NCBI RefSeq assembly: GCF_947179515.1
Contig: NC_067485.1
Location: forward strand, 1,384,154 to 1,448,153
Reading direction: 5' to 3'
DNA length: 64,000 nt
Source of the DNA: Apodemus sylvaticus
Lineage: Eukaryota > Chordata > Mammalia > Rodentia > Muridae
The position numbers and the translations under genes were made by a program. Below are positions 31,801-43,127 of this stretch, piece by piece. Position 1 is the first letter of the stretch, and each line of letters begins with the position of its first letter. Under the pieces are notes generated by a model that had not been told where the DNA came from, ran no database searches, and saw only the letters and a program-made list of their open reading frames with translations.

Positions 31801-31983
31801 AGTGTGATATAGTATATTAATCATGTCTTTACCTCCTTTTACTTTGGGAAACTCACCAAGAGGGCAGTACAAAGATAAGACTCAGAATAGCCACATGTCA
31901 GTAAAAGACAGTATAGGAACTATTTCAGAGGTGGTGGCAGCTGGAGAAGAAATAATGGAGCAAGAAAATTTATCTTTATCCTG

Positions 31984-32070
31984 GGGCTAGGGAATGTGGT
32001 TATGTTGGTAAGGTGCTTGCCTAGCATGCAAAAGGCCTGGGTTCCACCCCAGCACCATATTGTGCTGGAA
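31984..32070 (+). mobile_element. ID-like SINE
   Basis: GGTAAGGTGCTTGCCTAGCA and GGCCTGGGTTCCACCCCAGC are the A-box and B-box parts of an ID-type tRNA-derived SINE. Confidence 0.7.
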
Positions 32071-32195
32071 GGGGTGGGCTGGAGCCACCGTAAAGCTAGA
32101 CTGAAGGTAGAGAAGTCACTCTATTGCTTAAGTCCTCAAAGCCTTCCTGGATGTCTGCAAAGGCTTTGATTCTCCCAATATGTTAGATAAATTCT

Positions 32196-32196
<1 letters not shown>

Positions 32197-32277
<81 letters not shown>
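32197..32277 (+). repeat. Compound (TG)n(GA)n microsatellite
   Basis: About 27 TG units with one TATG interruption, then about 12 GA units. Confidence 0.97.
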
Positions 32278-32639
32278 GACACATGGTGGAAGCTTCAGTC
32301 TTTATAACCCATTTTTGGAATAGACAGTACTCTCTATTCCTCTCATGAGAGTCACTAACTACAACTTGTTTTCAAGAGAATGAGAGATGCATGTCTTAGA
32401 GGGAAACTTACCAAAGAATTTGTGGTCACATTTTTAAAAACTACAACTGATGTCAATAAGAAGCCTAAATGTATGAGGAAAATTGAATAGTGACATTATA
32501 GAGTCCAACCTAACAGACAAGTCAAATGTGAGAAGGGCACTGCAAAAGAAGAAAATCCAGACCTGCATCTCCTCATGAGCAGTTTGTAGCACTGAGCACA
32601 ACAGTGTATAACATTGTATATAATAGTGTATAAAAAAAC

Positions 32640-33060
32640 ATTGTATAAAAAAACACAGTGACCAGTGAGTTTTTCCTGGGAATGCAAGCCTAGTTTAATA
32701 CCCAGTGCAGTCATCATACTAATAGAGTAAATGAGACTAAACAAAACAAAGATTCCCAACAAGTCATTTGGCTATCCTAGTAAATCTTGAAAATTTAGAT
32801 AAAGCCCAGCACCTGGTTATGATTGAAAGAAAGGAATCCGACTCTCCCATAGATATAGGTGGGACCTTTCTTAATATGCTAAAGGATGCATATGAGAAGT
32901 CTGTGAATGGTAGCCCATACAAAAATGAAATGTTGGAAACTTTCCTACTCAGACGGAGGACAAGTTAAGGATATCCACAGTCACACTGTCCCTTGTGAGC
33001 CAGTGCAGGGACATCTTCCAGCTGTGTGGGGATCCCACGTTCTTTACACCCCACTGTCTT
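32640..33060 (+). mobile_element. Old L1 ORF2 fragment (reverse transcriptase region)
   Basis: GAAAATTTAGATAAAGCCCA, GATATAGGTGGGACCTTTCT, TGGTAGCCCATACAAAAATG and GTTGGAAACTTTCCTACTCA parallel the L1 ORF2 polymerase-domain region. Frame is broken by many changes; this is a relic, not a gene. Confidence 0.55.
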
Positions 33061-33124
33061 CTTCTTTAGCCCTCATTTCATCATGTCTGCACTTACCACA
33101 CCCTGCTACCACCAGCTACTCAGG

Positions 33125-33450
33125 GAACTCAGTTACTTTTCTTCTGTTGTGATAAAAATACCCTGACAAAAGCTGTTTAGGAAGGGCTTATTTTAGCCAG
33201 AAGTTCAAGTTATAGGTCATCAGTGCAAGGATGTCACAGTGGGTAGTCACCTTGGGTGTGCATAGTCAAAAAGCAGGAAGTGTGAATGCTGTGTACACAG
33301 AAACATTCTCCTTTTTATTCAGTCTAGGGTCCTGACCAGGGAATGGTGCCATTCAAAGCAGGTGTTTTCCACATTAATTAACTTAATAAGATCCTGCGTA
33401 AGCACAGCCACAGGCTCACCTTCCAGGTGATTCTTTATCTCTTCAACTTA
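33125..33450 (-). mobile_element. MaLR LTR (MT-type), antisense
   Basis: CAGTTACTTTTCTTCTGTTG, AAAAATACCCTGACAAAAGC, AGGGCTTATTTTAGCCAGAA, AATGGTGCCATTCAAAGCAG and CACATTAATTAACTTAATAA match a common antisense MT-type LTR. Confidence 0.75.
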
Positions 33451-33965
33451 ACTTATTGACAGCTGAGATTAATATCTGAGATTAACTATCACATGCAGTT
33501 CCTGGGGGAGAAATACTCTCCTCCCAGATTCTGGGCTGTGAGCTCAGGCCTCCAAAGCCACTTTGCTTAAGAATTCCCGGAGGCTGAGTGTATAGTTCCA
33601 GGTGGTTGGGGTAATGTCCCCGAACAGGGAAAGTCAGGGCTTCCTGTGTCAGTATAGAACTCCAAGGGAAAGCCCAAGATAGAAACAAAACTCACACAGG
33701 TCATGGCTGCTGGAGCATTCCTTAGCTGTGAACTTCAGATGCCGATTGGCCCTGTCCCCAAGGAGTTCCTTGCATTACAAAACTATCAACTTTTGTAACA
33801 TGGTGGCATGCTCACAGGGTGCTAGGACTGCTCTTTCCACACCATCTTCTCACACTGACCCTCATGGAAGTGCCAAAAGGGTGTTAACAGAGCCTGAATC
33901 AGAGCTGTTCCGCATCTGTCTTCCCTCTAGAAGATTCCCTGTGTTCCCTCTGACCTCTAGAAGGG
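33450..33965. other. Unassigned intergenic sequence
   Basis: No recognised gene or repeat; short frames on both strands are at chance level. Confidence 0.45.
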
Positions 33966-33967
33966 AC

Positions 33968-34045
33968 CTTTAGAAGGGATTGAACTTAGGTCCTCAAGGT
34001 TGTGTGGCAAACTCTTATTGACTGATCCATTTCCCTAGACCCATG
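33968..34045 (-). mobile_element. B2/B3 SINE head fragment, antisense
   Basis: GAAGGGATTGAACTTAGGTC and GACTGATCCATTTCCCTAGA match the antisense tRNA-like head only. Confidence 0.55.
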
Positions 34046-34049
34046 GCGA

Positions 34050-34670
34050 CCCTTTTAATAAATCTACAATTGAGTCCCCAGCTGCAGGCTCTGGATATGA
34101 AACACAGCCCTGTGTGGAATTTCTCTTTCAAACCTAACATTAACCAGGCATACCCCAAATATTTTGGAGGTAACTTCCTTCTTGATCTCATAATTTACTC
34201 AGGCTTCTAAGTATTTTCAAATATGATGACAAGGTACAAGCTCTCTCTATAACACTCTCCATTATGCTCACCAGTCATTAATTTTAAAGATTGCATTAGA
34301 CTTTGAATACAAGTACCTATTTTTTTGTCTGCCATGAAATTAAGCCTTTGAGTGTGTTAGGTGGGTGGGGTTGGAGGTGTGGAAGACAAGACTATAGTTT
34401 AGAGTTCAGGTGCAGAGTCTATGGTGCATGCTGTGTGTGTTATGTGGTAGATGTGAGCATATATATGCAGGTGGGTGCTGTGTGTATGTGTGCATGTCTA
34501 AGTGCAGAAGCTGGATGATGGTTGACATCAGGTTTCTTCCTCAATCGCTTTCCACTTTTTAAAAAAAGTTCTTACTGAACTTAGAGCTTATTGATCTACA
34601 AACTAGTCACTGTTCGGGATCTGCTTGTCTGTGTACCCTGACTAATGGGGTTGGGACCCTTCACCTTCGT
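34050..34670. other. Unassigned intergenic sequence
   Basis: No confident feature. A TGTG-rich stretch (34430-34500) leads toward the next B3 head and may be the remnant of its tail. Confidence 0.4.
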
Positions 34671-34674
34671 TTGT

Positions 34675-34745
34675 TTGTAGGTGCTGGAGATCTGAACTCA
34701 GGTTCTCAGGCTTGTACTTCACCTACTGATCGTCTTCCCAGCTTC
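34675..34745 (-). mobile_element. B3 SINE head fragment, antisense
   Basis: TGTAGGTGCTGGAGATCTGA, CAGGTTCTCAGGCTTGTACT and GATCGTCTTCCCAGCTTCAT. Confidence 0.55.
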
Positions 34746-34799
34746 ATGTGGTGCATATACTAAGACAGGTGGGGCAGAAGAAACATGTGGCCTAAGACC

Positions 34800-34880
34800 C
34801 TTACATTGCAAAGGAAAAAGAAAGAAGCAAGAAAGGAAGGGAGGAAGGAAAGGAAGAACAAAGGAAGAAAAAAAGTACTA
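34800..34880 (+). repeat. Purine-rich (GGAA/GAAA) tract
   Basis: Imperfect AAGGAAAGGAAG-type repeats, about 80 bases. Confidence 0.8.
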
Positions 34881-35600
34881 TATTAGTTTTAAATGGGAGT
34901 TTTCTCACAAAGCAAATATTTCCTCATTCTAGAGCTACTTGGTACCCATAAGTCCTAGCTTCTGCCACTAATGCCATTAATGGCAGGATAGCCCACAAAT
35001 CCCAAGCATCTGAAACACCTGGATCATCCCTGCATTCTCCTCACCCACAACCCTGTGGCAGAAAGACCCTTGCCATGTGATGCACATGTGCATTTGTGTA
35101 AATAGCACGTGTACCCGACTCGTGAGCACAACCTTCTGCGAGTGCTGAGCGGTAAGCAGAGCAGTAAATCAAACACAGGTTTCTTGGAGCCACATTTGGA
35201 CAAGGCAAACCTGCACTTGGGTAACTGGTGACAAGGTAGAAAATGTGAGATTTGGTTGTAGAGGCCAAGTCAAGGGGAGCTCCCTAGGAGGACTTGGGGG
35301 ACCAAAGGGAACTGGCCCATCTCAGCGTTCATGCTTCCTGCTTTGAGAGCTGGTGGGGAGTGCTCCTGCTTGGAAGGACTCAGATGAGCCTGGAATGACT
35401 CAGTGGAGCAGAATTCTTTCTTTTTCACTTACCAAATTAAGCACAAATGCTAACACTTGTTCTTTTGCCAATCTATCTTTAGAGAGATCAGAATCAGTCT
35501 GATGATAAAAACAGTCACGAACAAAGCTAAGAGCTATTTATTACATAACGTAGGAACATGATTATGGCCAATCCTTCAACTTGCCTGGAATCTCCATCTC
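34880..35600. other. Unassigned intergenic sequence
   Basis: No recognised repeat or gene; unique sequence of average composition. Confidence 0.45.
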
Positions 35601-35604
35601 TTTA

Positions 35605-35722
35605 GCTCCCCTCCTTCTCTCTCTTCCTCTTCTACCTTCTCCCTCTCTATACCCCTCCTTCCTTCTCTCCCTTCCCCACCTCTCTCTCCTTCCCTCCATC
35701 CCTCCCCCACCTCCCTCTTTGT
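35605..35722 (+). repeat. Pyrimidine-rich CTCC/TTCC tract
   Basis: Over 100 bases of almost pure C/T, flanking the 3' end of an antisense B4 SINE and possibly grown from its tail. Confidence 0.85.
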
Positions 35723-35724
35723 GT

Positions 35725-35983
35725 TATGAAGGTATGCATAGTATAGATTTGGAGGCCAGAAGAGGATGTCTGATATCCTCTATCATTCTCTGCCCTATTC
35801 TCCTGAGACAGTCACTGAAACTGGAACCAGCCAGCTCCAGTGATTTTCCTGTCTGTGCTCCTTATAGGACTAGGGTCACAGGCACACATGCAGCCACTTT
35901 TTTAAGTGGGTGCTGGGGATCTGAGCTCAGATCTTGATGCTTCAGCAGCAAGAGCTCTAACACTGAGCCATCTTCCCAACCTG
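35725..35983 (-). mobile_element. B4 SINE, antisense, near full length
   Basis: GGAGGCCAGAAGAGGATGTC, TCATTCTCTGCCCTATTCTC, AGCTCCAGTGATTTTCCTGT, GGTGCTGGGGATCTGAGCTC and AACACTGAGCCATCTTCCCA give the full antisense order of B4. Confidence 0.85.
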
Positions 35984-35984
35984 A

Positions 35985-36355
35985 GACTTTTTTTTTTTTT
36001 TTGGTCTGGGACTTGAGGTTTTGCTCATTTCTGCCCAAGACCCAGTGTAATCCCAGGGCTGGTGCGTCACTTAATTGTGAAAATCTGACATCACAATAAG
36101 CCTGAGTCTAACCTCCTTTGGTTTGCCTTTCAATTTTGTAGCTTCAAGGGTATTTTTTCCAGCCTCCAGAATACTATAAAGCATAGGTGAGAGATCATGG
36201 TGGCAACAGGAATGGGTGCCCTACCTGTCAGAATAAATTAGGATTTGCTGTGTTATCAACCAGACCCCAAATCTCAGTGATTTACAAAGAATGTAAGATG
36301 TGGGCTCTCAACATTCAGAAGCCAGAGGCAGAAGAATTGTGACCTCTGGACTAAC
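35985..36355. other. Unassigned intergenic sequence
   Basis: Starts with a ~17-base poly-T after the B4 and otherwise shows no recognised element. Confidence 0.45.
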
Positions 36356-36359
36356 TAGC

Positions 36360-36908
36360 TAGGAAAGGAGGAAGGAAGGGAAGAAAGGAGGGAGGGAGGG
36401 AGAAAGAAGAAGGGAAGGAAGAAGGGAGGAAGGAAAGAAGGAAAGAAGGGAGGAAGGGAAGGAAGAAGGAAGGAAGGAAGGAAGGAAGGAAGGAAGGAAG
36501 GAAGGGAGGAAGGAAGAAAGTAAGGAGGGAAAGAAGAAAGGAAAGAAGGAAGAAGAGAGGGAGGGAGGGAAAGGGAAAGAAAGAAGGAAGGAGGGAAAGA
36601 AGGAAGGAAGAAGGGAGGAGGGAAGAAGAAAGGAAGAAGGGAGAGAGGGAAGAAGGAAGGAAGGAAGAAGAGAGGGAGGGAGGGAAAAAAGAAAAAAGAA
36701 GGAAGGAGGGAAAGAAGGGAGGAAGAAGGGAGGGAGGGAGGGAAGAAGGAAGGAAGGAAAGAAGAAAGGAAGGAAAAAGGAAGGAAGACGGGGGAGAGGA
36801 AGAAGGAAGGAAGGAAAGAAGGAAGGGAGGAAAGAAGGGAGGCAGAAAGGTCAGAAGGCAGGAAGAAAGCAAGCAAGCAGGAAGACAGGAAGAAGGCAGA
36901 AAGGCAGA
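36360..36908 (+). repeat. ~550-bp polypurine tract rich in GGAA repeats
   Basis: Almost uninterrupted purines made of GGAA, GGGA, GAAA and AAGA units, with a purer (GGAA)n core near 36470-36505. The two 173-codon frames read on the - strand are Ser/Phe/Leu/Pro low-complexity by-products. Confidence 0.98.
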
Positions 36909-36909
36909 C

Positions 36910-38250
36910 TGCTTACTGTTCTGCTCCAGGTAAAGTCGGTTTGGGACCCAGGCTTATGGAATAACTTCTCTGGAACTTGATGTGACAGAGGAAAAGATAC
37001 ATGACTTTGACTGGTTCTGTCTGGAGAAGGCATAGCTCAGATCTGTTCACATTTTGTGGTTTGAGGTAGTTGCTTGGGTTTGGTTGTGTTCTGTGGGATA
37101 TAGTCTTTTTTGGAGGAGGGTTTTTTCAGGGAGGGAAACCTGAATGTTCAGTGAAATTAACAGGCCTAGTACTGAAAAGGGTCCATGTGTCTATTCTTGT
37201 CTGGCTTGAAATTAATGGATGAGACTATATATAATTTTTTTCTCAAGAAAAGCCTAAACTTGATTATTTCATTGTGGGAGGTGACCTAAGCCTGGCATTA
37301 GTGTTCTCTTTAGGATTCTGTGGGGTGGGGTGAGGGGGCTAAAATGTGAAGAACATTCTTACAGTCTCTCCCTCATCTTTGAAGCCTAGCCACACATAAA
37401 AGTCCCGGCTCAGGCCTAGGCCTGCCCATTCTGAGCCAAGCCACACTCTCCTTGCAGGCCCTGGAGAGCCCTCCCCCTCTGTGTACCCTGGGTGGCCCAG
37501 CCCTCCAGAGGGAGGCATCTCCCTCAGGAGAGTAGAGGCCCCTCAGTTCCATCTGGATCCCAGAGCCTAACCATCTTGGTGAAGACTGCCCAGGGTGTCA
37601 GTCAAACTAAAGAATATTCTTTTAGTACTGAATAACCATGTAGGGCTGGCAGGGCTCCCTCCGCCTGACAGATGGCGAACACATGCCTGGGGATGCTAGG
37701 CTGCACATCAATCTCTCTCTGCTGCTTTCAGCACGTCCTTCCAGCAGGGATCCTTTCTAGCCTGGCTTGTGATCACCACATAGAGTCTCTTTCTGAGGTC
37801 GCTGTGCGTGGAGAGATGTCTCCAAGGAGAAGCAGGATGTCTGGGCACTGGTATCAGATGCGATCGGACAGGTGGTCTGCTTTTCTCCTGAGGAGAGTTA
37901 GCTCTGCTCTTAGTCCCCATCACAGTTCCCGTGTGGGACAAGGGGACCTGGAAATCACCCTGGTGACTGGGAACCATTTGGGGTTTCTAAGATTACACCC
38001 TGCTTGTTATTACTAGGCTTTGCCTACACTTTAGATCTCAAAACCAATCCTTCAAAACAAGTCCTTGAAGAAGCTTAAGGCCTGTTGGAAAAGGCTCTTG
38101 TGATTAATAAGAGAGGGGATTTGGGGAAATCTGGTTGATACCTGGAGACACAGCCTTGTGGGTTAAGTAGCATGCTTAGCTGTAGGCAGGAGAGCTAACC
38201 AGAGTCTTAGTGTTGGGTTGCCCTGATCCACTCTCTCCCATTATCATGGT
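36910..38250. other. Repeat-poor unique sequence, locally GC-rich
   Basis: No recognised repeat. 37380-37760 is GC-richer with CCTGG- and CCCTCC-rich segments and a possible exon at 37458-37578. The 114-codon frame at 37672-38016 has no family resemblance. Confidence 0.4.
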
Positions 38251-38399
38251 TTGAAAATGGCTACCCATGGGCCAACAGCTTTCAGATTTCTACTCCCATC
38301 TCAGAGCATAGCTAATCACCTTCCCGATACTTCAATCAGTATCTTCAATCAGATACATCTTTGGATATATCTTCCCACATCCAATACCAAGATCAAGGC

Positions 38400-38785
38400 A
38401 TCTTCCTGGAGCCTGTATTTCTTCACAACTCTTTACTATTTTTGTCAAGCTAATCACCCTCTCCCACTGGCCCTGGCAGAGACCCAAGAATTAATCAATC
38501 TACTCTATACCTCATCTACCCAATCCACCGGTTCTTCCTGGTTTTCTTTAGGCATCCACCATCAATGCTCTCTGTCTTCATGGCAGTTCCCTGTAATCCT
38601 CTATTATTTTTTCCCTGGACTATTTGCCACTCTCCTCTCTTGTCTTAGCCTCTTTTTGAATCCATTCTCCTCTCAGCTGCCACTGGGATCTTCCAGCAGA
38701 AACTGGACTAGCTTGTATGAGAAATGGCACACTTCAGGGCCTAGATAGCTCTTCTCGTTAGCTACATGAACAGATCTATGGCTAT
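38400..38785 (-). mobile_element. L2 LINE fragment, antisense (part 1)
   Basis: TGTAATCCTCTATTATTTTT, CTTAGCCTCTTTTTGAATCC, TCCTCTCAGCTGCCACTGGG and ATCTTCCAGCAG match the antisense L2 region preceding the part at 39075. The 165-codon frame at 38251-38748 lies largely here and is not treated as a gene. Confidence 0.6.
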
Positions 38786-38787
38786 CA

Positions 38788-39074
38788 TCAGTAAGACATC
38801 TACTGCTGTGGCAAATACCATGGGGGCTCTTGCTAGGAGGTTTATTATGTAGAACATGTAGGAGAACAGCTGCTAACCTTGTGGCAGCTTAGAAGCAATG
38901 AAAGAGGCAGGAGAGGTATGGGCCCCACGTATGCATCACCAATGACCCAACTTTCTTCTTCCACTAGGTTCTACTCCCAAAAGGTTCTCCCACCTTCTTA
39001 TAGGATCTTGAGATGGTGATGGAGATTTTAGGACATGATCCTCTTGGGTCATTTATCCAAACCATCACAGACTC
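38788..39074 (-). mobile_element. MaLR-type LTR inserted in L2, antisense
   Basis: TACTGCTGTGGCAAATACCA, GGAGGTTTATTATGTAGAAC (rc poly(A)-signal region), GTTCTCCCACCTTCTTATAG and TTATCCAAACCATCACAGAC follow the antisense MaLR layout. Confidence 0.6.
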
Positions 39075-39260
39075 TCCTTCTTGCCCTATTCTGATCCACC
39101 ATACCACATTCCTTTATGATCTCCCAGCAGCACTGGCTTTTTGGAGTCCCCGATTTGTCAAATCTCTTCCAGCTTCAGGGGCTGCATATCTTTCCCTATT
39201 GCCTAGTCTGTGTTTACTCAGCTTTTCACTCGATCCACCTCTCTTTTGTCCTTAGGTCTC
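39075..39260 (-). mobile_element. L2 LINE fragment, antisense (part 2)
   Basis: ACTGGCTTTTTGGAGTCCCC, GATTTGTCAAATCTCTTCCA and GCTTCAGGGGCTGCATATCT continue the L2 of 38400-38785 across the LTR insertion. Confidence 0.65.
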
Positions 39261-40345
39261 TGCTTAAAAGTGTGTAGCTTATAGAAAATAGGCTGATGGA
39301 TGGTTCTACAATCTGTGTCTAGATGACAGACTCTGGCCAGGATGAAATAAGGACTCATAAAAGGCTTTGCTTTGAGCATAGAACTGGCATGAGCTGGTTA
39401 TACTGAAATGAAGAAATGCTTCAGGCAAATAGATCCATCGGAAAGCTGCCACAATATCCATGTGAGAGCTTAGTGGGTAGAGCTGAGGAGGTGGCCAAAA
39501 GGGACCTGGGGACTAGTGTCAGATTGGTGGTACGAATATACCCACATTTCACAGTCTTTTAAGAAACTATCAGGGTCCAAAGGAAAAAATAACTAGCAAA
39601 TGCCTTTCTTCTGGAACTGCTTGCTATCATGGGGAAGGATCCTCCCTACAGTCTGGTATTTCCAGTCTAGATTAATCTATAGGACTGTTTCATATTTTAC
39701 ATCTGTAGTTCCTGCTGGCTGGGCAACCTTCCTGCCATTGCTTAAGTCAAGTTACTTTGGTGTCTTGCAAGTGTACTTGTAGAAAAAGAATCATCAAGAT
39801 CGGAAGGTGGCCAAGCTCCTCCAGAAAAGCAGCTGCATGATTCCCCACTGAGAGAGGAGAGCTGAGCAGCCCGGCCCGGGAACGGAGCTCCCAGGGGCAC
39901 CCTCAGTGGGAACATCCCAAGGCCATCTGTCTCACATCACAGCCAAGTCAAAAAACTGTCTAGAAAACCGTGTGAATTACTGCTTACCAAAAATAGTAAT
40001 GACGGGGGGGAGAAACCCAAAGCCAAGGCCCACCCACCATATGCCTTCTCACACTATGAGCGCCATTAGACGCATTATTGACGGCAGATTTTTGTAGGAA
40101 GGGGACATTCTCCTTCAACTTACTGTCTGCTTTTATGTGTTTGGTAGAGCAGCAAAACCAATTCAGGTTAGCATAGAGGTGAAGGCCATCTTCATCTTCC
40201 CATTTAGCTTGGATTGATGTAGCCAGGGGAGGTGGTGTTGCTTTACATGTTGGACACACAGAGCCACATTGAGTAGGGAGTGAAAAAGTAACGCTAATGT
40301 TGAGAAACAGAACAGGGACTTCTAGGAAGAAATGGAGATGCAGGA
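39260..40345. other. Unassigned intergenic sequence
   Basis: No confident repeat or gene. It includes a short GC-rich segment (39860-39900) enclosed by a 9-bp inverted repeat (39844-39852 and 39902-39910). Confidence 0.45.
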
Positions 40346-40349
40346 TGGG

Positions 40350-40680
40350 TCTGGAGATGGGGGTTCAGTTGGTAAAGCGCTTATTTTGCAAGCGTGAGAA
40401 ACTGAGTTTGAGTTCCTAGCACCCATGTAAAATCTAGTGCAGAGGCATAGGTTTATAAACTTGCGAGAGAGGCAGTGGGTAGAGGCAGGCTCTATCCATG
40501 GACTCACTGGCCAGCAAGCCTAACTCAAGGTCTAGTAGGAGACTGTCTCAGAAGATAAGATGGGGAGAAACTGAGGCAGAAACCAGTGCCAACCACTGGC
40601 CTCCATGTTATACATGTGACTGCACACACATGTACCTGCACACCCATGCATACTCCAAATACATAGACACAAAGAAAAAT
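40350..40680 (+). mobile_element. B4 SINE
   Basis: GTCTGGAGATGGGGGTTCAG, TTGGTAAAGCGCTTATTTTG, TGGACTCACTGGCCAGCAAG, GGAGACTGTCTCAGAAGATA and CCACTGGCCTCCATGTTATA with a CACACATGTACCTGCACAC tail. Confidence 0.85.
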
Positions 40681-40689
40681 AGATTGTTA

Positions 40690-41285
40690 CAGAAGGAGAG
40701 GAGCGAGAAAGGAGAGGATAGCAGGGTATAGAACATATATTATAAACTTACAGGAAAGTGCTCTTATGTAACCCAGTATAATAAAGTAAGTTTTTTTTGT
40801 TTTTTGTTTTTTAAAGAAAAGCATGTGGCCACTTACTGTTGTCTGGACCGCAATCTACTTAAACAGTTATAGAAATGCAGAGTTTTGGGAGTTCTGACTT
40901 TGATGAAGAAACCACAACTAGACACTTAGAAAAAAAAATAAAAAAAGGCAGGCACAGTGGCACCGGGTTTCTACCCATAGTAGGGAGCCCGTGATTTATT
41001 ATTCCACACAACACATGTGCAAACCCGGGGCGAATTCACATTTGAGCAGATCATTTTAATTTGCATATTGCATCTTCAAGTCAAGATTTGCCCCCAAGAG
41101 GATCAAAGGAAAGAAAGATGGAATCCATCCATCCCTGGCTCTGTGCTTTCTCATCTCAGGTCTCATTCTGTGAGATTTGGAGGTAACAGGAGGAACTCAG
41201 GGTTTAGAATAAAATATCCCTCTTGGACCCTGCCCACACCCCCACCCCCCACGTGTCTGTTCTTCTAAGGAACTCAAAATGTTTT
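40690..41285. other. Unassigned intergenic sequence
   Basis: A-rich with no recognised gene. GGCAGGCACAGTGGCAC at 40946 may be a B1 head scrap. Confidence 0.4.
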
Positions 41286-41289
41286 ATGT

Positions 41290-41462
41290 AGGGCTGGAGA
41301 GCATGCTTTTGTGGAAGACTGGAGTTTGGTTCCCCGTACTCATATGAGGTGTCTGCAATTCCAGATCCAGACAATACAATGCTCTCTTCTGGCCTCTGTG
41401 GGCACCTGCACACATGTGTGCATACACATAGACATAGCCACTTATATATAAATAAAAAGAAA
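41290..41462 (+). mobile_element. B3 SINE
   Basis: AGGGCTGGAGAGCATGCTTT, GGAGTTTGGTTCCCCGTACT, CTCTCTTCTGGCCTCTGTGG and a TATATATAAATAAAAAGA tail. Confidence 0.85.
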
Positions 41463-41736
41463 ATTTAAAATATTTTACCCATTTCTTCGTCTATGTCTAT
41501 TTAATAGATGGTACGATTTTAAGAAGGATATAATAAACTATGCTACTCCTTCACCCAAGAAACCTTTGTAATGAGTTGTTTTGCTCTTACCAGATATGAC
41601 CCACACACATGAACTAAGCATGCACATTGCATGTGTTTATGCCACAGAAAAAAAGTAATTCATTGTTCTGCCCTTTAACTGTTCACCTAAGCATCTTCCT
41701 GACATCACTGACATGAATTCTTAAGTGAGAGCTAAC

Positions 41737-42085
41737 AGTTTAGATGTGTTTGGTCCCCAGTAAAATGCCTGCTGAGATACAGTTACTGTGTTTGGGAGGC
41801 AGGGCTTTTAGAGAAGGATTGAAGTCTTTTTATCATGTCTGATTAGTTCTCGCAGGAATAGATTAGCTTTCTCGAGAATTGTAAAGCAAATCTACCCTCT
41901 TCAGTTTTCTTGGGCTTCCTCAACCATGAGAGACACATGCCTCTCCCTTTTCTGCCCCACGTTTATCATCAGATAATGGTGGACAAAATGGTGCATAATA
42001 CCAGCAAGATAATGCTGTTTGCTCTACAAGTATTCTGGCCTCTGGTATTCTGTTATGGCAACAGGAAACGGAGTAGGACAGTAGC
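41737..42085 (+). mobile_element. Old MaLR LTR (MST/MT-like)
   Basis: AGATGTGTTTGGTCCCCAGT, GTTTGGGAGGCAGGGCTTTT, ATGTCTGATTAGTTCTCGCA and TATTCTGTTATGGCAACAGG follow the sense order of this LTR group. Confidence 0.6.
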
Positions 42086-42089
42086 TAAG

Positions 42090-43125
42090 CTCAATCATGA
42101 CATTCTCTTCTGTGCTTCTCTCCTTAGTGGGCTATGTTGCTCAAGTGGGCTGGTTGCTATGCTTGGTCTATAGTCTATAGTTGCTGAGTAGAACGAGTGG
42201 GTGTGTCCTGTATCCTTGTTTAAGCCTTCCATTCTCACACTCACTTGACGTGTCTCTTCTTTCTTTCTTCGTCTTCATGGCTATTTTTGCCCTTTCTCTC
42301 TTGCACACACATACACTCTATTTCAACATGGCCCCCTAGGAGCTATTCCTGTTCCCTCTGGCATGTTCTCATTTCTTTCTGGCAATTTTATTTTCCCTCG
42401 AGAATTAGTCTGGCTTCGCACAAGGCAGTCCCCTCCAACCAGTGATTGACACAAGATGCATTTCCTGGCAGCAGAAGCACCATTCTTTTTGGTGAGCTGT
42501 ACCCATGGAGGAGAGCTTTGAGATATCCTTATTTCTGGTATATAAGGAAGTGTGGCTCTGCCATCCGCCTCTCCAGCCGAGAGTGATAGAAGGAGGTCAA
42601 AGGGTGCTCTTGTCCAGAGTACCTCAAGGGAGTCATCAGTCAGGCAAAGTCAGGATTTGTCACCCTTTTTCCCCACCTAAACCAATGAGGAACGGCCATG
42701 GATGAAAGAAAGAGCAAAGTCACGAAAGCTAGGAGCAAGGTCTATGAGAGCTGTGAAGAGAGTGGGGTGGGAACACTGGAAGACTTTGTAGAAGGCCAAG
42801 TCACCAAAGTAAGTCACGGCAGATGCTAATGAAAAAAAATCCAGGGTCTTTCAGGATGAAGCATGTCTTGTCTCTCTATCCTTGCACTGAAACCAGCACA
42901 GTGTCCTTGTGGACTGAGGGCTTGAGAGGAGTGTGTGCAAGAGGAGTAAGATTGGAAACTGTAAAAGGTGTCAGGTGTAGGACCCTTGGACAGATAGTGG
43001 CCGGAAGCTCATTTCACAATGTGAAAACAGGGTGGTTGGTTATAGTTGCTGTTCCAGCCAGGTTCTGTCTGGAAGGTGTGGAGTACCAGGGTGCCTGGAA
43101 ACATTTCTCTCCCTTACTTGTTTAC
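42090..43125. other. Unassigned intergenic sequence
   Basis: About 1 kb with no recognised repeat or gene. The 111-codon frame at 42823-43158 enters the next LTR and is rejected. Confidence 0.45.
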
Positions 43126-43127
43126 TC

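Noticed and set aside
36351..36876. Two 173-codon - strand frames rich in Ser, Phe, Leu and Pro
   Set aside because: They read a low-complexity purine tract; lack of stop codons follows from the composition.
38251..38748. 165-codon frame
   Set aside because: Mostly antisense L2; no domain or conserved motif.
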